NCBI GenBank assembly: GCA_017744365.1
Contig: JAGIBL010000001.1
Coordinates: 248,001-312,000 of the forward strand
From: Nocardioidaceae bacterium
Lineage (GTDB): Bacteria > Actinomycetota > Actinomycetes > Propionibacteriales > Nocardioidaceae
DNA: 64,000 nt
Direction: 5' to 3'
Part shown: positions 57,521-64,000 of the stretch, in pieces
Position numbering within the stretch: position 1 is the stretch's first letter
Layout of the letters: each line of letters starts with the position of its first letter
Made by a program: the position numbers and the translations under genes
Notes under the pieces: generated by a model
The model's database searches: none
Told to the model about the DNA's origin: nothing
Seen by the model: only the letters and a program-made list of their open reading frames with translations

Positions 57521-57558
57521 GCGGCCCGGCTTCCGCTGATCGAGTTCCCGGGTCCGGC

Positions 57559-57564
57559 TAGGCT
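57559..57564 (+). promoter_or_regulatory. Leaderless promoter of lepB
   Basis: TAGGCT stands six bases before GTG 57571, matching the TANNNT spacing seen at other leaderless genes here. No ribosome-binding site is present. Confidence 0.5.
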
Positions 57565-57570
57565 CCGTTC

Positions 57571-58293
57571 GTGACCGACTCCTCGACCACGCCGTCCCAC
57601 CGCGCCGGCCCGGATCCTTCCTCGGACAAGGACAAGAAGCCGACGCTGCCGGTCTGGCAGGAGAGCCTGCTGCTGCTGGTGATCGCCCTGGTCCTGGCGA
57701 TCGGGATCAAGTACTTCTTCGTCCAGGCGTTCTACATCCCGTCGGAGTCGATGGAGCCGTTGTTCATCAAGAACGACCGGATCCTGGTGCAGAAGGTCTC
57801 CTACTGGGGCGGCGGCGAGCCCGAGCGCGGCGACATCGTCGTGTTCAAGGATCCCGGGAACTGGCTCAACGGCGAGGGCAACGAGCCCAGCAACCCGATC
57901 ACCAAGGCGCTCGAGGCGATCGGCCTGTACCCGTCCGGGGGTCACCTGGTGAAGCGGGTGATCGGCGTCGGCGGCGACCGGGTCAAGTGCTGCGACCCCC
58001 AGGGCCGGGTCACCGTCAACGGCAAGGCCCTCGAGGAGGAGTCCTACCTGCCGAAGGGCACGCTGCCCTCCGACGACCCGTTCGACGTCCGGGTGCCCGA
58101 AGGGCACCTGTGGGTGATGGGCGACAACCGCAGCAACTCCTCGGACTCGCGGCTGCACATGGGGCAGCCGGGCGGCGGGTACGTCGACGAGGACCTGGTG
58201 GTCGGCAAGGTGTGGGCGCTGATCTGGCCGTGGAAGCGGGCCAAGTGGATCCACACCCCGAAGACGTTCGAGGACATTCCGACGTCGCAATGA
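57571..58293 (+). CDS. lepB: Signal peptidase I
   Basis: A 240-residue membrane protease that removes signal peptides from exported proteins. After a cytoplasmic N-terminus and one helix (33-51), the catalytic Ser60 lies in 'IPSESMEP' and the general base is Lys128 in 'GHLVKRVIGVGGD'. 'VMGDNRSNSSDSR' is the conserved box E. It starts at GTG 57571 and overlaps rnhB as ATGA. Confidence 0.96.
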   Translation: MTDSSTTPSHRAGPDPSSDKDKKPTLPVWQESLLLLVIALVLAIGIKYFFVQAFYIPSESMEPLFIKNDRILVQKVSYWGGGEPERGDIVVFKDPGNWLNGEGNEPSNPITKALEAIGLYPSGGHLVKRVIGVGGDRVKCCDPQGRVTVNGKALEEESYLPKGTLPSDDPFDVRVPEGHLWVMGDNRSNSSDSRLHMGQPGGGYVDEDLVVGKVWALIWPWKRAKWIHTPKTFEDIPTSQ

Positions 58294-59018
58294 CCACGAT
58301 CGAGACCAGCCTTCCGCGCGGGTCCACGATCCGCCGGGATGCGGGCCTGTACGGCTACGAGCGCGCGCTGCGCCGCGCCGGGCTGACCCCGGTCGCCGGG
58401 GTCGACGAGGCCGGCCGCGGCGCCTGTGCCGGCCCGCTGGTGGCCGCCGCGGCGATCCTGCCCGAGGGCAAGCGCGGGCTGGTGCCCGGGCTCAACGACT
58501 CCAAGCTGCTCACCGAGAAGGCCCGCGAGCGGGCCTACGAGCAGATCACCCGGCGTGCACTGGCCTGGTCGGTGGTCGTGGTCGAGTCCGAGGAGTGCGA
58601 CCGGCTCGGCATGCACGTGGCCAACGTCGAGGCGCTGCGGCGGGCCCTGGCCCGGCTCGAGGTGCGCCCGTCGTACGTGCTCACGGACGGGTTCCCGGTC
58701 GACGGCCTGGACGTGCCCGGCCTGGCGATGTGGAAGGGCGACCGGGTCGCCGCCTGCATCTCGGCCGCGTCCGTGATCGCCAAGGTGACGCGCGACCGGA
58801 TCATGATGAGGCTGCACGACCAGTGGCCGGTCTACGATTTCGCCACCCACAAGGGCTACATCACCGCCGAGCACTCCGAGGCGCTCGACGAGCACGGTCC
58901 GTGTCCGATCCACCGGATGCGGTTCGTGAACGTACGACGGGCGGCCGGTGTGCTCGACGAGGAGCCCTTGAGCCTCGAGCCGCAGCTCGAGCTGTTCGAC
59001 CCGGAGGAGACGCGATGA
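58290..59018 (+). CDS. rnhB: Ribonuclease HII
   Basis: A 242-residue enzyme that cuts at ribonucleotides embedded in DNA. The active-site motif 'GVDEAGRGACAGPLVAAA' gives Asp-Glu near residues 35-36. 'NDSKLLTEKARE' and 'VIAKVTRDRIM' are also conserved. The start overlaps the lepB stop, and its own stop overlaps the DUF2469 gene as ATGA. Confidence 0.95.
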   Translation: MTTIETSLPRGSTIRRDAGLYGYERALRRAGLTPVAGVDEAGRGACAGPLVAAAAILPEGKRGLVPGLNDSKLLTEKARERAYEQITRRALAWSVVVVESEECDRLGMHVANVEALRRALARLEVRPSYVLTDGFPVDGLDVPGLAMWKGDRVAACISAASVIAKVTRDRIMMRLHDQWPVYDFATHKGYITAEHSEALDEHGPCPIHRMRFVNVRRAAGVLDEEPLSLEPQLELFDPEETR

Positions 59019-59323
59019 GTGCTGAGGATCTCGAGAAGTACGAGACCGAGATGGAGCTGACGCTCTACCGGGAGTACCGCGACGTGGTCGGGATCTTCAA
59101 GTACGTCGTGGAGACCGACCGGCGCTTCTACCTGTGCAACCAGGTGGACGTGAAGGCGCGCACCGAGGCGGGGGACGTCTTCTTCGAGGTGACCATGACC
59201 GACGCGTGGGTCTGGGACATGTACCGCCCGGCGCGGTTCGCGAAGAACGTGAAGGTGCTGACGTTCAAGGACGTCAACGTCGAGGAGCTGGCGAAGTCGG
59301 ACTTCGAGCCGCCGAAGGTCTGA
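59015..59323 (+). CDS. DUF2469 protein
   Basis: A 102-residue conserved actinobacterial protein ('MSAEDLEKYETEMELTLYREYRDVVGIFKYVVETDRRFYLCNQVDV'). It is nearly always encoded right after rnhB. Function unknown. It overlaps rnhB by four bases. Confidence 0.93.
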   Translation: MSAEDLEKYETEMELTLYREYRDVVGIFKYVVETDRRFYLCNQVDVKARTEAGDVFFEVTMTDAWVWDMYRPARFAKNVKVLTFKDVNVEELAKSDFEPPKV

Positions 59324-59339
59324 GCCGCCAGCCTCAGGG

Positions 59340-60644
59340 CTACCGGTCCAGCGCGGGGTCGCTGGGCGGCAGCGTGACGTTCTGGTCGGTGGAGTAGGTC
59401 AGGCGCAGGCAGGCCTGGGTGCCGTTGGAGTAGACGTCGCCGACGATCACGACCGCGTTGAGTGCGGTGGCGCAGGAGTTGCCGGGGAACCTCAGCAGCG
59501 ATCCCGGGGCGTAGATGGTCCCGGTGACCTGGGCGTTCCCGTTGCCCTGCAGGCTCAGCTCCGCGGTGTTGGTGCGGTCGTAGGCGATCGCGAGCCCGGT
59601 CAGCGGTCCGGACGTCGGCGCGGACAGGTCAGTGTCGCCGTTCTTGACGTCGAGCCAGCCACCGGGCGTGTTCTTGCAGACGACGGGTGCGCTCGGCGAG
59701 CCGCAGGTGAAGTAGAGGGTGACGCCGGCGCCCTGAAGCAGGGAGTTGTTCTTCAGGTCCCACAGGCCGGTGATGACGTAGAGCCCCGCGGTGAGGTGGC
59801 AGGTTGCGTTCGGCACCGAGAACGCGCCGTAGCGGCCGGGGCCCTGCGTGCACGGGTTGGTCTTCGCGGTGGCGGTCGCGGTCCCGGGCAACGGGAACGT
59901 GAGGACGCCGAGCAGCGGGTCGTCGAGGTGCCCGGCACCCGTGGTCGCCGTCGGGGTGCAGCAGCCGCCGGTGGCGGAACCCTCGACCGAGATCGTGTTG
60001 CCCGCCGGGCTGACCGTGGTGGTGCTGGTCGGCTGTGCGCTGAGGTTGCCGTTCATGTGCACCGAGGCGCCGGTGACCGTGATGTCTCCGTTCCCGACCC
60101 CGTGCGTACCCGGTCCGATGACGCACAGGCCGCACGGGTAGGTGCCGGTGGTCTGCAGGGCCGCCCGCGCCCGGGAGGCGACCGGGACCGAGCTGACACC
60201 GGCGAGCGCGCCCAGGCCGGTCTTGACGTCGCGGGTCGGCATCACCACCCACACCTTGCTGGGCTTGGTGAGGCTGTCGAAGGAGATGCAGGCCGGCGAG
60301 CCGGCGTTGGGCTGGAAGCCGGCCGGCGGTGCGGCACACGAGGCCCAGTCGCCCTCCTGGACGCCGAAGTTCACCGCGGCGTAGGACTTGGCCGCGGACA
60401 CCGCGTCCAGCAGGCACGGCGGGACGGCACCGGCCGGGTTGACGCAGGCGGCCGGGTAGAGCGCGTTCGCGGCCGCCAGCGCGGAGGCGTCCGCGGCGTT
60501 CTGGGACTGGCGCCGGGTGTCACGGGCCAGGCCGAGGTCGACGACGATGGCGGCCAGCACGAACAGGCTGAGCGCGCAGATCGCGACGATGACAGCGACC
60601 GCGCCGGTCTCGTCGCGGTGGGCGCGCCGGGTGCGGAGCCTCAC
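59340..60644 (-). CDS. TadG-like surface/pilus-assembly protein
   Basis: A 434-residue protein. The N-terminal 'DETGAVAVIVAICALSLFVLAAIVVDLG' is the TadG/TadE-type membrane segment, followed by 'RRQSQNAADASALAAA' as in Flp-pilus TadG-like proteins. The large exported remainder is Thr/Gly/Asn-rich with many cysteines (including CGLC and GGCC), suggesting disulfides. The GTG overlaps the tadE-like stop as GTGA. A role in surface attachment structures is inferred from the family. Confidence 0.85.
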   Translation of the reverse strand: MRLRTRRAHRDETGAVAVIVAICALSLFVLAAIVVDLGLARDTRRQSQNAADASALAAANALYPAACVNPAGAVPPCLLDAVSAAKSYAAVNFGVQEGDWASCAAPPAGFQPNAGSPACISFDSLTKPSKVWVVMPTRDVKTGLGALAGVSSVPVASRARAALQTTGTYPCGLCVIGPGTHGVGNGDITVTGASVHMNGNLSAQPTSTTTVSPAGNTISVEGSATGGCCTPTATTGAGHLDDPLLGVLTFPLPGTATATAKTNPCTQGPGRYGAFSVPNATCHLTAGLYVITGLWDLKNNSLLQGAGVTLYFTCGSPSAPVVCKNTPGGWLDVKNGDTDLSAPTSGPLTGLAIAYDRTNTAELSLQGNGNAQVTGTIYAPGSLLRFPGNSCATALNAVVIVGDVYSNGTQACLRLTYSTDQNVTLPPSDPALDR

Positions 60645-61135
60645 GAGCACCAGTCCCAGGTGGCGCCGGCGGGCAGGGCGTCGGCGGTGTTGGTCCAGGC
60701 GCCGGCCTGGGTGGCCTGCTCGATGGACATCTGGGTCTTCGAGGTGATCCAGCCGCCGTTCGGCATCGGCAGCAGGCCGAGCGCGCCGTCGGCCTTGACC
60801 ATGGCGCAGACCACGACGGCCTTGCCCTTCTGCCAGTTCGCGGCGTTCACCTTGACGTACGGCGTGCCGGCGATGGCGCCGATGTCCTTGCGGGTCGAGC
60901 AGCGCAGCCGGGCCGAGTTCGTGCCCGTCGTACAGGAGGCGTCGTAGCCGAAGCTCTCGACCACCGCGTGCCGGGCGCCCTCGCGGACACCCTGCCGGGT
61001 GCTCAGCGAGTCGCTGAACCAGAGCCCGTACTGGATCATCCCGAAGAGCACGAGGAAGAGCACGCTGCTCACCAGTGCGAACTCGACGGCCGCGGCGCCC
61101 TCCTCGTGCCGCGAACGTCTCGTCAGCGCATGCAC
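60641..61135 (-). CDS. TadE-like minor pseudopilin
   Basis: A 164-residue protein with the TadE signature 'EEGAAAVEFALVSSVLFLVLFGMIQYGLW'; the Glu within AVEFAL is the conserved residue of pseudopilin-like helices. The C-terminal part is exported and has several cysteines. GTG 61135 is chosen because GGAAGGA lies eight bases upstream; in-frame starts at 61141 and 61171 exist. It is the first gene of the minus-strand tad pair. Confidence 0.85.
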   Translation of the reverse strand: MHALTRRSRHEEGAAAVEFALVSSVLFLVLFGMIQYGLWFSDSLSTRQGVREGARHAVVESFGYDASCTTGTNSARLRCSTRKDIGAIAGTPYVKVNAANWQKGKAVVVCAMVKADGALGLLPMPNGGWITSKTQMSIEQATQAGAWTNTADALPAGATWDWCS

Positions 61136-61289
61136 CCGCACGATCCTTCCGTCGTACGACGACGCGCACATCGGGCGATCGGGTCGGGCCGAGTCGGCCG
61201 ATCGGGGCGGGTGACTACGCGGGAATCGGACCGTTCGGGGGAGGAACCGGGTCTAGACCACTCCTTCCGGCGGCGGGCCAACCGGACAT

Positions 61290-61295
61290 TAGCGT
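61290..61295 (+). promoter_or_regulatory. Candidate -10 element for the plus-strand tad genes
   Basis: TAGCGT seven bases before a GTG (61303) that opens a 33-codon frame ending inside the tadE-like gene. The hexamer spacing matches leaderless promoters elsewhere in the window. Whether the short frame is translated is uncertain. Confidence 0.35.
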
Positions 61296-61381
61296 CGTTA
61301 TCGTGAGTGTTCCGGTCGGATTCGAGGGTTCGCGATGCCGACGCGCCTCAGTCGTCCGGATGGGGCGTTGGGGGCAACAAA

Positions 61382-61834
61382 GTGAGAGCTGTGCGACGGC
61401 GTGACGAGCGGGGCGCGACCGCGGTCGAGTTCGCCCTCATCATGATCCCGCTGCTGGTGGTCGTCTTCGGCCTCGTGCAGTACGGCCTGTACTTCTACTC
61501 CGCGCAAAGTGGATCCAATGCGGTCAACGCGGCCGTCCGCCAGCTCTCGGTCGGCAACTGCCAGAACAGCACCCAGCTGACCAGCTACGTGAAGAACCAG
61601 CTCGGTGCCGCAGCGACCGACGCCCCGGCCGTGACGCAGTCCTGGAAGAAGGTGGACGGCACGAGTGCGGGCAGCCTCCTCTTGGCCGACGTCGGCGGCA
61701 CGGTCCAGCTCAGCATCAGCTTCCACACCATCAACATGCACTTCCCGCTCGTTCCGTTCCTCAGTGACGCGGTCATCAAGCGCCAGGTGACGGCACGGAT
61801 CGAGGACACGAAGGACCAGGGGTGTCCGTCATGA
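61382..61834 (+). CDS. TadE-like minor pseudopilin
   Basis: A 150-residue protein. 'DERGATAVEFALIMIPLLVVVFGLVQYGLYFYS' is the TadE helix with the conserved Glu. The exported part ends in 'FHTINMHFPLVPFLSD'. GTG 61382 is used, since upstream codons add no hydrophobic or signal character; a GTG three codons later is possible. It overlaps the next gene as ATGA. Confidence 0.87.
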   Translation: MRAVRRRDERGATAVEFALIMIPLLVVVFGLVQYGLYFYSAQSGSNAVNAAVRQLSVGNCQNSTQLTSYVKNQLGAAATDAPAVTQSWKKVDGTSAGSLLLADVGGTVQLSISFHTINMHFPLVPFLSDAVIKRQVTARIEDTKDQGCPS

Positions 61835-63549
61835 TGCGGTTCGCCCGACGTGACGAACGAGGCGCGGTCGCGGTCATCTTCGCGATCAGCGCCCTGATGC
61901 TCTTCGGTATCGCCGCCATGGGGGTCGACCTGGGCAACGCCATGAACCGCAGGAAGGAGACGCAGAACTCCGCGGACCTGGCTGCCCTGGCCGGTGCGTC
62001 CGGACTGCCAGCGCAGGACGACACCACGAGGCAGCTGGTGGCCGACTACCTGAACAAGAACGCGGCCGCGACCGACGCCAACGACAAGTGCGACACGTCG
62101 AGCGGGGACGTCACCGTCGCCCAGCTCAAGGACGGTGACAACTCCAACGGTGAGGTGACCTTTCCTGGCGCCAACAGGATCAAGGTGGTCTCCCCGTCGT
62201 CGAAGGTGGCCTTCGGGCTCGGCAACGCCATCGGCTTCAAGGACACCTGCGTGCAGAGCGTCGCGACGGCGGCGATCAAGTCCGGCGGCACGGGCATGGC
62301 GCCGTACTACGCCGCCGCGCCGTGCGACAGCGGCCCGAACGTGCTCAAGAGCGACGCGGGCGGCCCCAGCATCCCGTTCTCACCCCCGCCGCTGTCGCAC
62401 GACGGGGAGACCAACACCTCAGTGCTCGGCGGTGACCTGGCGCCGAACCAGGTCACGCCGGTCGCGACACCAGGGGACCCGGCGCACCTATTCATCACGG
62501 TTTCGGGCACCAACCTGAGCGCCACGGACATCGACTCGGTGGGCTTCTTCAACTCCGATCTCTCCGAGCCGGTCGTCTCCAACGTCTTCCTCAACCAGAA
62601 TGCAACCTCGATCACCGTCCAGCTGCCGAATGCCGTCGAGTCCCGCGGCGACGTGTGGTGGGTGCGGGTGCACCACAAGGTCGTGACCACGGCTCCGGTC
62701 CCCGCCTCCAGCGACAAGTGGTCGGCGCGGGGCGACGCGCGGCCGCTGATCATCGGTGACGCCACGCTGTCCTGCAACCCGGAGTCGGCCTCCGGCAACT
62801 TCGGGTCGATCCAGATCCCGCACGGCTTCAACAACGACAAGGACGACCTCGTCGCCAACATCCAGGACGGCGTGCTGGCGCCGATCAGCCTGGCGCCGTT
62901 CCCGGGCACGTTGCCGGCCGACGGCGACTGCCGCACGATGGGCACGCCGAGCGTCACGAGCGCCGACCCGGCGCCGCACAACCCGGGGACCAACTGCGTG
63001 GACACGCTCACCGGGCTCGGTGCCGGAGACGCCTACGACGGCTACCTGAGGAACCCGAACGGCAAGCTGCTCACTGACACCTCCTCGCGCTGCTCCGCGT
63101 CACCGCAGAACCGGCCCGCCCGGTTCACGCTGTCCACCGGGGAGAGCGTCAACAACGACACGCTCTCGTGCTTCCTGGTGAACGACACCCTGCACCTGTC
63201 GGACCTGATCAGCGTCCCGACGGGTGCCGCCCCGAAGCTCGACCAGTCGATCTGGAGCTCGCCCCGCTTCATGCAGGTGCCGATCCTCGACCACGACCCG
63301 CGTGGCCACACCTGGATGCCGATCCTGCGGTTCAAGGCGGGCTTCGTCACCGACGAGGTCACCGGCTCGAGCCGCAACGCGCCGCTGTTCGCAGGTGACA
63401 CCGAGAACGGCTTCGTGATGCAGAACCCGCACAAGCTGCGCGCCATCCGGATCTTTTTCTTCGACCCTGACTCGCTGCCGGCGCCGCCCGACGGCGGACC
63501 GCTGACCGACTACATCGGCGGTCCCAAGGTGATCACGCTGGAGAACTGA
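61831..63549 (+). CDS. TadG-like secreted protein, large
   Basis: A 572-residue protein. The N-terminal 'DERGAVAVIFAISALMLFGIAAMGVDLGNAMNRRKETQNSADLAALAGA' is the TadG-like membrane anchor. The exported region of about 520 residues is Asp/Asn/Ser/Thr-rich with eight or more cysteines and no repeats. ATG 61831 overlaps the tadE stop; GTG 61822 is an upstream alternative. It probably forms part of a surface appendage or its assembly machinery. Confidence 0.85.
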   Translation: MMRFARRDERGAVAVIFAISALMLFGIAAMGVDLGNAMNRRKETQNSADLAALAGASGLPAQDDTTRQLVADYLNKNAAATDANDKCDTSSGDVTVAQLKDGDNSNGEVTFPGANRIKVVSPSSKVAFGLGNAIGFKDTCVQSVATAAIKSGGTGMAPYYAAAPCDSGPNVLKSDAGGPSIPFSPPPLSHDGETNTSVLGGDLAPNQVTPVATPGDPAHLFITVSGTNLSATDIDSVGFFNSDLSEPVVSNVFLNQNATSITVQLPNAVESRGDVWWVRVHHKVVTTAPVPASSDKWSARGDARPLIIGDATLSCNPESASGNFGSIQIPHGFNNDKDDLVANIQDGVLAPISLAPFPGTLPADGDCRTMGTPSVTSADPAPHNPGTNCVDTLTGLGAGDAYDGYLRNPNGKLLTDTSSRCSASPQNRPARFTLSTGESVNNDTLSCFLVNDTLHLSDLISVPTGAAPKLDQSIWSSPRFMQVPILDHDPRGHTWMPILRFKAGFVTDEVTGSSRNAPLFAGDTENGFVMQNPHKLRAIRIFFFDPDSLPAPPDGGPLTDYIGGPKVITLEN

Positions 63550-63625
63550 ACCCGACTAGACCTTTTTGCCATAATTCGGACAAATCTGCACAAACGCCCT
63601 ACCCTCGATCTCGGGAGGGGTGCAG

Positions 63626-64000
63626 ATGGGTTCTCGCGCGAGAAGGCGCGAGTGCGAACACGGCGCGACGGCGGTCGAGTTCGCACTCGTGATGCTTCCT
63701 GTGCTGATGCTGGTGTTCGGGCTGATCCAGTACGGCCTCTACTTCTGGGCGATGCAGGGCGGCAGTGACATCGCCCGCAGCGCGGCGCGGCTGGCCGCCG
63801 TCGGGAAGCCTGCTGACTGTGCGGCGTTCCGGGCCGACATCCGTAGCCAGGTCAACGACCTCACCGGCAGCGGATCCACCGCGACGGTCACCCGCAGCTA
63901 CGTGCGCACGAAGCCGCCGGCCGTCAGCATCGGCGACACGGTGACGGTGCAGGTCAGCTTCAAGAGCGTCGACCTGCACTTCCCGTTCGTGCCGTTCATC
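63626..64000 (+). CDS. TadE-like minor pseudopilin (3' end outside window)
   Basis: An open frame of 125 codons running off the right edge. It begins 'MGSRARRRECEHGATAVEF', and 'ALVMLPVLMLVFGLIQYGLYFW' completes the TadE helix. Its visible end 'SVDLHFPFVPFI' resembles the end of the TadE-like protein at 61382 ('TINMHFPLVPFL'), so the two are paralogues. ATG 63626 has GGGAGGGG just upstream. Confidence 0.87.
   Translation, partial: MGSRARRRECEHGATAVEFALVMLPVLMLVFGLIQYGLYFWAMQGGSDIARSAARLAAVGKPADCAAFRADIRSQVNDLTGSGSTATVTRSYVRTKPPAVSIGDTVTVQVSFKSVDLHFPFVPFI

Noticed and set aside
61303-61404. 33-codon frame starting at a possible leaderless GTG before the tadE-like gene
   Set aside because: The composition looks random and it overlaps the tadE-like start; only the promoter hexamer supports it.

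Overview
The window is a very GC-rich, gene-dense actinobacterial chromosome segment. Gene order (leuCD–hup–cofC–plsC–gpsA–ddl–thiL–rpmB–recG–rsmD–coaD–rpmF–rnc–mutM–smc–ftsY–amtB–glnK–glnD–ffh–rpsP–rimM–trmD–rplS–lepB–rnhB–tad), HU with a long lysine-rich tail, coenzyme F420 biosynthesis (cofC), an NdgR-type IclR regulator, GlnR-like boxes and many leaderless promoters fit Actinomycetia. Nocardioides or another member of the Nocardioidaceae is my best guess; that is an inference from gene content and order, not a database result. No tRNA, rRNA, CRISPR array, transposase or phage gene was seen.

Layout. 1-3.4 kb: the end of an ABC exporter overlapping two kinase-like phosphotransferases. 3.4-5.5 kb: alkylation repair (AdaA-AlkA fusion, Ogt). 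5.6-8.5 kb: MerR regulator with a divergent membrane protein, then a LicD-methyltransferase fusion with a small coiled-coil partner. 8.6-12.4 kb: ndgR/leuCD and hup. 12.4-20.3 kb: cofC, plsC-gpsA, a PLP enzyme-GNAT pair, ddl, DUF3515 lipoprotein, Lrp-like protein, thiL, rpmB. 20.4-28.8 kb: a long + strand run from a DAK/FakA-like protein through recG, rsmD, coaD, a DivIVA-like protein, YceD, rpmF, rnc and mutM. 28.9-32.6 kb: two MFS transporters and a TetR regulator with a four-site operator. 32.7-38.2 kb: smc, thioesterase, ftsY. 38.2-44.9 kb: nitrogen cassette with two tandem amtB-glnK pairs and glnD. 45-50 kb: ffh, amidohydrolase, rpsP, khpA. 59-64 kb: divergent TadE/TadG-like genes cut by the window edge.

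The most unusual part is 49.9-56.9 kb. Two minus-strand accessory operons interrupt the ribosomal/tRNA-modification block on either side of rimM-trmD. Operon A encodes a membrane protein, a probable lipoprotein, an ABC ATPase and an ABC-2 permease. Operon B encodes a secreted, membrane-anchored protein and a membrane-anchored helical protein. The lipoprotein of A and the secreted protein of B share a roughly 200-residue exported domain that I cannot assign to a named family. Both operons carry a similar 19-bp imperfect palindrome about 45 bp upstream of the first start codon. I read this as a two-locus envelope regulon of unknown function.

Other notable points: the second AmtB has glutamate in place of the first twin-histidine; a GlnR-like box lies inside a 16-bp palindrome; trmD is fused to a GNAT domain; both phosphotransferases have Gln where Brenner's motif has Asn; and a nested four-copy inverted repeat separates the DivIVA-like gene from yceD.
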